Below are positions 6,248 through 13,245 of a DNA stretch of 14,612 bases, in pieces. The notes under the pieces are model-generated. The model made no database searches. It worked only from the letters and a program-made list of their open reading frames with translations, and was not told the DNA's origin. Within the stretch, counting starts at the first letter, position 1; every line of letters starts with the position of its first letter. The position numbers and the translations under genes are program-made. The stretch comes from Acidobacteriota bacterium. Lineage in GTDB: Bacteria > Acidobacteriota > UBA6911 > RPQK01 > JADFOI01. The stretch lies in NCBI GenBank assembly GCA_022545645.1, contig JACZQQ010000045.1, forward strand, positions 1 through 14,612, given 5' to 3'.

Positions 6248-7561
6248 ATGAAGAAGGTTGGAGTCCTTTTCATCATTTTCCTTGCCCTGGCTGCTTTCGT
6301 CTACTTTTACGAGATTGTGGGCGAAGGCGAAAGAGAGGAAGCCCGAAGCTTGGAAGAAAGCCTCCTTCGCACCCGGCAGGAGGAGATTACGGCTGTGGAA
6401 ATCCTGCAACCCCAGCAAGAGGGAATCCTATTGAGGAAGGAGGAGGGTGACTGGATGCTTGAACGTCCGGTGAAAACCTCCGCTGATAACAGCACCGTCG
6501 ACGTGCTCCTTCGCGACCTGACCCGGGCCGTTCGAGACCGCACCTTCTCTGAAGGGGGAGCACGGCTCGAGGAATATGGGCTCCATGAGCCGCCCATGAC
6601 CTTAAGGATTCAGGCCAACGGGAAGGAACACACGTTGCTCATTGGGAACAAGGATTTTACGGGAAGTCATGTCTACGTCCAGTTTCAAGGAGAGCCTGAG
6701 GTGTTCCTCACCTCCCAGGTCCTCTTCTCGACTGCAGGCAAGGAGCTCATGGAGTGGCGCGACAAGAGGGTGCTGGTCATTGATCGAGACAAGATTCAGG
6801 TCATCGAAGTCATCAACTCCTCCAACACGATTCGAATCATCCGGCAGGATGAGGAGTGGCACCTGGAAGCCCCGATTCAGGAGCACGCCGATCAGAATGC
6901 GGTCAGCAGTCTGCTCTCGACCGTCGAGTTTGGTGAAGCTCAAGAGTTTGTATCGGACGAGGCCCAAGAGTTGAAATCTTACGGTTTGGATCCGCCCGCA
7001 GCCGCGATACGGGTTCAACATGAGGAAGAAGAGGGTTGGCGAGTACTGGAGCTGGGCCAGCAAAAGGGGGAACTCACTCTGGCTCGAAATCCCGAGCGTG
7101 CTTCCGTGTTCACCGTCAGCCAGGAGATTCGAGACAAACTCAGCCAGGATGTCCTGGCCTTTCGGGACAAGAGCGTGCTGGATGTTGAGCAGAATCAGAT
7201 TGCCCGGATTGTGATCCACAGGAAAGAGGATGAAGAGATTGCTCTAAGATATGAGGACTACACATGGATTGTGGAGTCCCCAGATGCGCAGAAGGATCAA
7301 GAGGCCCTCGCTTATAAATTCTGGTATCCCATCACCGAGATCCGATTTTTGTCGATCCAGGATGAGGAATCGGATCTCATGAACTTTCCGGAGCCGGATG
7401 TGGAAGTCATCGTTACCCTTAACGATGGGTCCCAGCGCACTTTCGTTTTCGCGGCCAACGGCGATCGGTATTGGGCTCGCAAGGTGGAATCCGCACGGCA
7501 GGGGACCATCTCCCAAGAGGACTTTGAAAAGCTGCAATTCAAGATTGAGGATATGTTTTAG
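6248..7561 (+). CDS. DUF4340-like membrane-anchored protein with three internal repeats
   Basis: This is the last gene of the Gld-type operon. The N-terminus MKKVGVLFIIFLALAAFVYF is one membrane anchor, which leaves about 410 residues outside the membrane. Three related modules of about 135 residues can be seen. Their anchor tryptophans are W69 (DWMLERPVKTSAD), W204 (EWHLEAPIQEHAD) and W340 (YTWIVESPDAQKD). EEYGLHEPP and KSYGLDPPA match between the first two modules, as do EWRDKRVLVIDRDKIQVIEV and AFRDKSVLDVEQNQIARIVI. This is the repeat style of DUF4340 proteins, which commonly follow GldG-like genes; the biochemical function is unknown. The frame is open up to TTG 6194, but that stretch is translated heptamer repeat, so ATG 6248, directly before the lysines and the anchor helix, is the start. 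No clear Shine-Dalgarno sequence is seen. The mature length is 437 residues. Confidence 0.87.
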   Translation: MKKVGVLFIIFLALAAFVYFYEIVGEGEREEARSLEESLLRTRQEEITAVEILQPQQEGILLRKEEGDWMLERPVKTSADNSTVDVLLRDLTRAVRDRTFSEGGARLEEYGLHEPPMTLRIQANGKEHTLLIGNKDFTGSHVYVQFQGEPEVFLTSQVLFSTAGKELMEWRDKRVLVIDRDKIQVIEVINSSNTIRIIRQDEEWHLEAPIQEHADQNAVSSLLSTVEFGEAQEFVSDEAQELKSYGLDPPAAAIRVQHEEEEGWRVLELGQQKGELTLARNPERASVFTVSQEIRDKLSQDVLAFRDKSVLDVEQNQIARIVIHRKEDEEIALRYEDYTWIVESPDAQKDQEALAYKFWYPITEIRFLSIQDEESDLMNFPEPDVEVIVTLNDGSQRTFVFAANGDRYWARKVESARQGTISQEDFEKLQFKIEDMF

Positions 7562-7665
7562 CCGGGACAGATTGGATGGCCCCGTTTCGTAGTCAGTCGC
7601 AGTCAGAGCCGCAGGTTTCTAGAAGCTGTCGTAAAATCCCGCTTGATTTTGATTAGGGCCTGTAG

Positions 7666-7685
7666 GGGCGCACGGCTGTGCGCCC
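7666..7685. repeat. GGGCGCAC palindrome, first copy
   Basis: GGGCGCAC (7666-7673) and GTGCGCCC (7678-7685) pair around GGCT. The element and its left flank (GATTTTGATTAGGGCCTGTA) resemble the second copy 48 bases further on, so the unit was probably duplicated in tandem. As the first strong hairpin after the DUF4340 stop at 7561, it could slow or end transcription, but it has no T-run. Confidence 0.75.
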
Positions 7686-7713
7686 AGAAACACTGATTTA
7701 TCAAGGGCTTATA

Positions 7714-7733
7714 GGGCGCACGGCCGTGCGCCC
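7714..7733. repeat. GGGCGCAC palindrome, second copy, perfect
   Basis: GGGCGCACGGCCGTGCGCCC is a perfect 20-base palindrome, followed by CTAC. The left flank (GATTTATCAAGGGCTTATA) resembles that of the first copy. From general knowledge, palindromes of the TAGGGGCGCACGGCCGTGCGCCCCTA type occur as dispersed intergenic repeats in several bacterial phyla; whether this genome carries many cannot be judged from one window. Confidence 0.8.
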
Positions 7734-7762
7734 CTACACAAAATACCAGGGTTAGTCGACTC

Positions 7763-8884
7763 TTGAGACAGTCTCAGACGTGCGCCCCTAGGCAACGAAC
7801 CTGGACTGACTTTTGCGACACTCTCCTTAACCTGTGGGCCAGCCTGCATTTCCCTGAGGGGCAGCGGTTAGAGATAATAGGGGGCGTGGTGATTGTCATT
7901 GTGAGCCTGCTGATCTCTGTGGTCTTTGCACTGGGCGGCGGCTTGGTTTGGCTGGTAGCACGAGCTTTCAGGATTCGAAGCGCCGGTTGGAAGATTTTCA
8001 AAGGAACTCTTTTTTCCCTGGTGTTGTTTCTGCCCGTGTTTGGTTTTTTGATCACCCCGGTGCTTCTCTCCTACTGGGTGACCGGTTTTGGCACCCGGCC
8101 TCCCGAGCGTCGTTTGACCGATACTCCGGCTGATTACGGAAACGACTTTATCGATGTCGAATTCCCAAGCCGAGATGGATTAATGCTGCGGGGTTGGTTG
8201 ATGAAGGGAGAGGAATCGAAGGCGACCCTCATCTTCGGACACGGGCTCTTTCGTAGCCGGCGAGAGGGCCTTGAAAGGGGCTCTGCCCTCAACAAGAAAG
8301 GGTTTTCAGTTCTGCTGTTCGATTTTCGCAATCACGGGGAAAGTGATCTAAAGTCCACCTCTCTTGGATTTCTGGAGCGGCTGGATGTTCTGGGGGCCTA
8401 TGATTTTTTGAAAGAGAAGAGAGAAAGGCGACGCTTTGTCCTGCTCGGTGTTTCCATGGGTGCAGTGACGGTCATCCATGCAGCGGGGGACTTCCAGCAG
8501 GACCTTGAGGCGATCATTGCCGATAGTCCCTTTCAGAGTTTGAATGAAACCGTCGCCCACCATACAGGGATGTTAACCTTGCCCTCCTTTCCCTTTGCCA
8601 ATCTCTTCATATGGAATTTCACTCGAATCACCCAGTATGAAGCAGAGGACCTGAACACCCTTGAGGCTCTTCGAAGGTTGGACGAGATTCCAGTTCTATT
8701 GATTTACGGCAAAGAGGATCGCCGCCTGCCCCCGTCAGGCATCCAGAACATCTTTGATGCCATTCCATCGGCAAAGAAAAAACTCGTCGTCTTTGAAAAT
8801 GCCACCCATGGAGCAGCCTACCGGGTGAATCCGACCTTGTACTTGAACACGGTTTTGGAGTTCCTGGGGGTAACGGCATTGTGA
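7763..8884 (+). CDS. Membrane-anchored alpha/beta hydrolase
   Basis: This is a serine hydrolase of the broad FrsA/YqkD-like group; the substrate is unknown. Counting from TTG 7763, two hydrophobic segments (about 42-68 and 83-107) precede the catalytic domain. That domain has the oxyanion stretch FGHG (H160), LLFDFRNHGESD, the nucleophile elbow GVSMGA with S231, the acid D319 (YGKEDRR) and H349 (NATHGAA): a complete Ser-Asp-His triad. The start is uncertain. TTG 7763 begins in repeat DNA. GTG 7886 would remove 41 residues and begin in the first membrane segment; GATAAT at 7873-7878 could be a -10 box for a leaderless GTG start there. The residues between (WTDFCDTLLNLWASLHFPEG) look protein-like, so I list the long form. 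The stop overlaps the next gene by GTGA, so the two are likely co-translated and may act in one process. Confidence 0.87.
   Translation: MRQSQTCAPRQRTWTDFCDTLLNLWASLHFPEGQRLEIIGGVVIVIVSLLISVVFALGGGLVWLVARAFRIRSAGWKIFKGTLFSLVLFLPVFGFLITPVLLSYWVTGFGTRPPERRLTDTPADYGNDFIDVEFPSRDGLMLRGWLMKGEESKATLIFGHGLFRSRREGLERGSALNKKGFSVLLFDFRNHGESDLKSTSLGFLERLDVLGAYDFLKEKRERRRFVLLGVSMGAVTVIHAAGDFQQDLEAIIADSPFQSLNETVAHHTGMLTLPSFPFANLFIWNFTRITQYEAEDLNTLEALRRLDEIPVLLIYGKEDRRLPPSGIQNIFDAIPSAKKKLVVFENATHGAAYRVNPTLYLNTVLEFLGVTAL
7779..7790. repeat. GGGCGCAC palindrome, half copy
   Basis: CGTGCGCCCCTA is identical to 7725-7736, the right arm of the second copy. It lies in the first codons of the longest open frame of the hydrolase, which casts doubt on the most upstream start of that gene. 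A small inverted repeat (TGAGAC-A-GTCTCA, 7764-7776) lies just before it. Confidence 0.6.
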
Positions 8885-11800
8885 GTTTCAAGGGCGCGGA
8901 CCATCGATATCGTTTGCTGGTCCTGGGACTCTTCACAGCATCCGGGTTTACTGCACTCATCTACCAGACGCTCTGGACCCGCTACTTCAAACTGGTCTTT
9001 GGCAGTACTTCACTGGCGGTCACCACAGTAGTGTGCACTTTCATGGCAGGCTTGGCCCTGGGAAGTTACTTTTTCGGGAAAGGCGTCGATCGATATCCAC
9101 GACCACTGCGGCTTTACGGCATGATGGAGGTGGCTATCGGAGTCTATGCTCTGATGTTTCCTCTCTTTTATTGGATTCTCGGGGCTTTTCCCCTGGAGCT
9201 CTTCCTGCCGGGAGAAGACAGCTTTCTTGCGAAAAGTCTCCTGCGCTTCCTTCTCACCTTGGTGCTGTTGATTGTTCCCACCTCTTTGATGGGAGGTACC
9301 TTTCCCGTTATCTGCAAGTTCTTTCTGCTGGGAGCAAAGCACCGGGGTGCTTGGGCGGGACGTCTCTATTCCCTCAACACATTCGGCGGTATATTCGGGG
9401 TGATTTGCGGCGGGCTGTTTTTTCCCATTTGGTTCGGGATTGGTTCCAGCCTGTTGATGGCTGGTTTGCTGAATATCCTTATAGGTGTCCTCTCGATCGG
9501 TGCCAGCCGGAGAATTGAGCAGGAAACTGGCCAACAGCAGAAACTCGAAGAGATACCGGCAATAACGCCTTCAAAGTATCTCAGGCTCTTGTCTGCAGCG
9601 CTTCTGCTTTCCGGCATGACCGCCCTCTCCTACGAAATTCTCTGGGTTCGCATGCTGGGCGTCATTCTCGGTAGTTCCATCTACGCCTTCACTCTGATCC
9701 TGGCCATCTACTTGACCGGCATAGCGCTTGGAAGTCGTTTATATGCCCATTACTTTGGGCGAGGTCGTGTCAGCGTCTTCCTGTTTGCCATTTTGGAATT
9801 GTCCATCGGATCTCTGGCCCTCTTAACCTTTCCTCTGGTCAACGAGCTCCCTTACTGGACTGCCCGCTATATCAACCCTCTTAATTTCTCTTTTCTGGCA
9901 ACCCAGTTCCTTCACTCGGGTGTCATCGGCGCCCTGATTTTAACGGCAGCCGTGATGATGGGAGCCACCATCCCCTGTGCCATTCAAATCGTTACCGCCG
10001 ACGAGCGGAATCTTGGCTACAGACTCGGGGTTCTCTACAGTATGAACACAGTGGGCGCCATCATCGGGGCTTTCCTGACCGGTTTTTTCCTGATCCCATG
10101 GGTAGGAATCAACTCGAGCTTTCTCCTCATGGCCGTCATCAACGTGGGGGTAGGCCTGGCCGTGGTGCTGGCTGGAGATTCGAGCCTGAGGCAACGCATC
10201 TTCTATGGCGCCTGTGGAGTGGGCTTTTCCGTTTTTCTACTTGTGATTCCCCCTGTGACCGAACGGAGTCTGAGCGTCGGCGTTTTCCTGGTTCCTGACC
10301 GATACAGTGGGCGACTCTACAATCGAGAAGTTTTCGAGCATCTTTGGGATCGTGATCGGATCCTGTTTTATCGAGACGGCCTTGCCGCGACAGTGACTGT
10401 TCTGGAGGGTCCTGCAAACCGCTACCTGATCGTTAATGGAAAGACGGATGGTTCCAACGAGCTTTTCGACATGTCGACTCAGACCATGCTTGCCTATACT
10501 CCCTTGATGCTCCATGAAAGCCCCCAGGAAGTGCTGGTAATCGGTCTTGGAACCGGCGTGACCGCTAGTTCTGTCCTGGACTTTCCCGTCAAGGCGGTGA
10601 CCCAGATTGAAATTGAAGCAGCGGTCCTGGAGGCTGCCCATTACTTTGAAGCCGAGAACCGTAGCGTCTTAAAGGACCCGAAGCTCAACCTGGTCATTGA
10701 AGACGGCAGGAACTATCTCTTGTCACACCAGAAGAAATTCGATGTGATCATCTCGGAGCCGTCTAATCCTTGGATGTCGGGCGTGGCAAGCCTTTTTTCG
10801 CAGGAGCACTTCACGGTGATGAGAGACCGGTTGGATGCCGGAGGCATCGCCTGTCAGTGGTTACAGCTTTACTCCCTGCGGCCGGAGGACATCCGAATGG
10901 TGGTGCGAACCTTCCACTCCGTTTTTCCTGAGGTCCACATCTTTCAGACTTCTCCTGGTGACATTCTTCTGCTGGGCTCGAAAGATCAACTATCCATTGA
11001 CCCGGACCGGATCGTTGCCTTGTTCGATGAAAATCCGCACATGGGTGAGCGGCTTCAGGAGATTCAGCTGCCCAACCCCTTGGTTTTTCTCGAGTGGGCT
11101 TACCGCCTGGACAGGGAGGGTGTTAGCATTTTCTTGGGAGAGGGACGGATGATCCACACCGACGATCGACCTTTTCTTGAGCTTTCAGCACCCAGAACCC
11201 TCCATGAATCCTACTTCCGTGGGATTCTCCAGGAATTCCTTCCACTCACACCCCCCTCGCCGGTGGAGGGTTACTTTGTCGATCCAGAAGCCTTAGGGAG
11301 ACATTATCTGGACACCGCGCTCGTCTCCCGACTTCATAAGGATTCCGCCAGGGAGAGTTTCTATTTCAAGAAGGCAGTCGTGACGGCCCCTGAAGACCCG
11401 GCAGTTCAGTTGGAACTAGCGGCCAGGGACTTCGGAGAAAATCGAGTGGATGCGGCTATTTGGAGAGCTGAAGCTGTCCTGAGAGCCTATCCGCAACATC
11501 GAGAAGCCGCCTTCTATCTGGCCAGACTCCACTTCGTACAGAAAAGCTGGGAAAAGATGCCGGAGCTGCTGGGGCAACTCCTGGACGGATCAGATACAGC
11601 AGCCGTGTGGAGTCGATTGCGTTTGGCCGAGTCACAAAGTCAACCCCAAGAGCAACTGCAATGGTTGGAGAATGCCTATCAGATTGATCCTGAATCCTTG
11701 GAAGTTCTTTTTGCCCTGGCCAACTACTATCGAATGCAGGGAGATCGGCTCCTGGAGGCGAAGTACCTGGCACGCCTCCTGAAAGTTGAGCCAACCCAAT

Positions 11801-11997
11801 ACACGGCTAATTTACGCCTGGGTGAATTGGCCCTGGAGCGGGAAGAGTTACAGGAGGCCAGGAATCAGTTTCTGACGGCCATCGCCGTTCAACCAGACGA
11901 TCCCCAGGCCCACGTGTTGCTGGCCCAAACCTATCTGGCTTTGGGGAGGCCTGAATGGGCAAATCTGGAGTATCGAAAATCTCTCTCTCTTCGTTAG
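8881..11997 (+). CDS. Membrane-bound spermidine-synthase-like protein with duplicated membrane domain and TPRs
   Basis: This 1038-residue protein has three parts. First, residues 10-455 are many membrane helices in two homologous halves: GFTALIYQTLWTR (from 22) matches GMTALSYEILWVR (from 245), and GRLYSLNTFGGIFG (from 160) matches GVLYSMNTVGAIIG (from 383), both 223 residues apart. Second, residues 500-740 form a SAM-type fold as in polyamine aminopropyltransferases: GLGTG (555-559), acidic E577/E579 (QIEIE), EDGRNY (607-612) and SEPSNPW (625-631). The last replaces the aspartate-bearing motif of true spermidine synthases, so polyamine synthesis is doubtful and the substrate unknown. Third, residues from about 825 form TPR helices (EEAxxYxxAL-like), probably for protein contact. 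The GTG at 8881 overlaps the hydrolase stop, with GGGGGTAA upstream. Such fused 'MFS/spermidine synthase' proteins are common in Acidobacteriota and other environmental phyla; the function is not established. Confidence 0.9.
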   Translation: MSFKGADHRYRLLVLGLFTASGFTALIYQTLWTRYFKLVFGSTSLAVTTVVCTFMAGLALGSYFFGKGVDRYPRPLRLYGMMEVAIGVYALMFPLFYWILGAFPLELFLPGEDSFLAKSLLRFLLTLVLLIVPTSLMGGTFPVICKFFLLGAKHRGAWAGRLYSLNTFGGIFGVICGGLFFPIWFGIGSSLLMAGLLNILIGVLSIGASRRIEQETGQQQKLEEIPAITPSKYLRLLSAALLLSGMTALSYEILWVRMLGVILGSSIYAFTLILAIYLTGIALGSRLYAHYFGRGRVSVFLFAILELSIGSLALLTFPLVNELPYWTARYINPLNFSFLATQFLHSGVIGALILTAAVMMGATIPCAIQIVTADERNLGYRLGVLYSMNTVGAIIGAFLTGFFLIPWVGINSSFLLMAVINVGVGLAVVLAGDSSLRQRIFYGACGVGFSVFLLVIPPVTERSLSVGVFLVPDRYSGRLYNREVFEHLWDRDRILFYRDGLAATVTVLEGPANRYLIVNGKTDGSNELFDMSTQTMLAYTPLMLHESPQEVLVIGLGTGVTASSVLDFPVKAVTQIEIEAAVLEAAHYFEAENRSVLKDPKLNLVIEDGRNYLLSHQKKFDVIISEPSNPWMSGVASLFSQEHFTVMRDRLDAGGIACQWLQLYSLRPEDIRMVVRTFHSVFPEVHIFQTSPGDILLLGSKDQLSIDPDRIVALFDENPHMGERLQEIQLPNPLVFLEWAYRLDREGVSIFLGEGRMIHTDDRPFLELSAPRTLHESYFRGILQEFLPLTPPSPVEGYFVDPEALGRHYLDTALVSRLHKDSARESFYFKKAVVTAPEDPAVQLELAARDFGENRVDAAIWRAEAVLRAYPQHREAAFYLARLHFVQKSWEKMPELLGQLLDGSDTAAVWSRLRLAESQSQPQEQLQWLENAYQIDPESLEVLFALANYYRMQGDRLLEAKYLARLLKVEPTQYTANLRLGELALEREELQEARNQFLTAIAVQPDDPQAHVLLAQTYLALGRPEWANLEYRKSLSLR

Positions 11998-12017
11998 CCC
12001 GGGTTATGGACAGGCTT

Positions 12018-13235
12018 CTAGCCGGCTAAAAACCGCATGCAAACCTCATCGGCCATCAGTCTCCCTTGCCGGGTGAGCTGGACGCGGTCTCCCGCTTGAG
12101 TGATGAAGTCGTGGGTACTCAGAAGCTCCAGGGTCTGAGAGAAGAGGGAAGCGACATCAAAGTGATAGTGGGTTGAGAGGGACGACAGCGAGATCCCTTC
12201 ACTGGTGCGCAGGCGAAGCATGATCTCTTCTCCTAAAGCCTCACGATCCTCAAGGGCTTCCTCACTGGCCCGGCTGACCCGACCGGAGGCAGCCGTTCGC
12301 GCGTACTCTCGCAGGTTGCCCGTGTTCGTCCAGCGAAGGCCGTCTATGAAGGAGGCGGCGCTGACTCCAAAACCGAGGTAAGGTTCATTGCGCCAATAGA
12401 TGAGATTGTGAGCGCACTGCCGTCCGGGCCGAGAGTAATTGGAGATTTCATACTGGCTGTAGCCGGCCGCCCGGGTTCGGTCCATGGCCAGTTCGTACAT
12501 GTCAGCGGAAAGGTCCTCGTCCACTTCGCGCAGTTCGCCTCTGGCGTGGCGGTTGCCGAACTCGGTCCCGGGTTCGATGGTGAGATTGTAGAGTGAGAGA
12601 TGCTCGGGCGAGAGGGTCAGAGCCTCGGACACATCGGCTTCCCATTCTTGCAAGGTCTGTCGTGGCAGGCCAAAGATCAAATCCAGATTCACGTTGTCAC
12701 ACCCCGCCTCCCGCAGCCACCGGTAGGCCGATTTTGCCTCGGCTGAGTCATGGACTCGCCCCAGGGCTTTCAGGTGATGATCGTGAAAGGACTGCACACC
12801 CAGGCTAATTCGGTTGAATCCCATTTGGCCCAGTGCCGCAAAAAAGGTGCGCGTTGCCGTACCCGGGTTGCATTCGATGCTCCACTCAGCCTTCTCCTTC
12901 ACTCGGAAGGTCTGCCGAAGGTCCTGGACCAGTGTGCCCAGTTCAGCGATCGAGAGTTCGGAAGGCGTTCCCCCTCCGAAAAATACGGTCTTGGCCTCGA
13001 AGCCTCTCCAGGGAGAATGGATGATCTCCTGCCTGAGCGCTTCGAGATAATCCCGCCGGGCCGTCTGGCTCAGTGGGCCCGAGTTGAAATCACAGTAGTA
13101 GCATTTGCGCACGCAGAAGGGGATGTGGAGGTAGATTCCTAATTCGTGCATTCGTGCTTTCGTGCGTTCGTGCTGTCGGGCAATCGTGCCGTCGTGCGGT
13201 CGTGCTTTCGTGCGGTTCATCTCCAGGTGACTCAC
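12018..13235 (-). CDS. hemW: Heme chaperone HemW (radical SAM, CPO-like) with repeat-encoded N-terminal insert
   Basis: HemW binds heme and a [4Fe-4S] cluster with SAM, and is thought to deliver heme to respiratory proteins. Residue numbers here count from ATG 13253. The radical-SAM motif is C47-x3-C51-x2-C54 (CVRKCYYCDF). The residue two after the last cysteine is phenylalanine, as in HemW, not the extra cysteine of the oxidase HemN. FFGGGTPS, IECNPGT, RISLGVQSF and a C-terminal winged-helix-like region also fit. Three starts are in frame: ATG 13253 overlapping the lepA stop, GTG 13235 with GAGGAG six bases before it, and ATG 13151. I chose GTG 13235 because only it has a well-placed ribosome binding site. 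The product then has 405 residues; 24 of these come from nine in-frame 8-base repeats. Without them it would be 381, close to the usual HemW length of about 380. The lepA-hemW order is common in bacteria. Confidence 0.92.
   Translation of the reverse strand: MSHLEMNRTKARPHDGTIARQHERTKARMHELGIYLHIPFCVRKCYYCDFNSGPLSQTARRDYLEALRQEIIHSPWRGFEAKTVFFGGGTPSELSIAELGTLVQDLRQTFRVKEKAEWSIECNPGTATRTFFAALGQMGFNRISLGVQSFHDHHLKALGRVHDSAEAKSAYRWLREAGCDNVNLDLIFGLPRQTLQEWEADVSEALTLSPEHLSLYNLTIEPGTEFGNRHARGELREVDEDLSADMYELAMDRTRAAGYSQYEISNYSRPGRQCAHNLIYWRNEPYLGFGVSAASFIDGLRWTNTGNLREYARTAASGRVSRASEEALEDREALGEEIMLRLRTSEGISLSSLSTHYHFDVASLFSQTLELLSTHDFITQAGDRVQLTRQGRLMADEVCMRFLAG
13143..13214 (-). repeat. Nine 8-base tandem units inside the start of hemW
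   Basis: On the plus strand the units read TTCGTGCA, TTCGTGCT, TTCGTGCG, TTCGTGCT, GTCGGGCA, ATCGTGCC, GTCGTGCG, GTCGTGCT, TTCGTGCG, consensus NTCGTGCN. Nine units are 72 bases, exactly 24 codons, so the hemW frame is kept and no stop arises. The encoded peptide is basic and probably unstructured (TKARPHDGTIARQHER...). The ATG at 13151, which would be a conventional HemW start, is made by the repeat itself and has no ribosome binding site. Confidence 0.9.
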
Positions 13236-13245
13236 TCCTGTCTCC

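Noticed and set aside
7590..7610. GTAGTCAGTCGCAGTCAG-like stretch resembling the GTCTGYN heptamers
   Set aside because: The spacing is irregular (6 and 7) and only about three units are present; it may be a relic but cannot be supported.
10739..10775. Calling the SAM domain protein a true spermidine synthase (speE)
   Set aside because: SEPSNPW stands in place of the catalytic aspartate motif and the protein is membrane-embedded, so polyamine synthesis is not supported.
11981..11992. CT dinucleotide run near the end of the TPR protein
   Set aside because: It has only five to six units and encodes plausible codons (SLSL); it is too short to propose slippage.
11995..12028. Terminator between the convergent genes (CCCGGG and TAGCCGGCTA palindromes)
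   Set aside because: Only 20 bases separate the stops, the symmetric stretches have short stems, and neither strand has a T-run after them.
13143..13214. Possible CRISPR-like array at the tandem tracts
   Set aside because: Units are 7-8 bases with no spacers of CRISPR length and no cas genes nearby.
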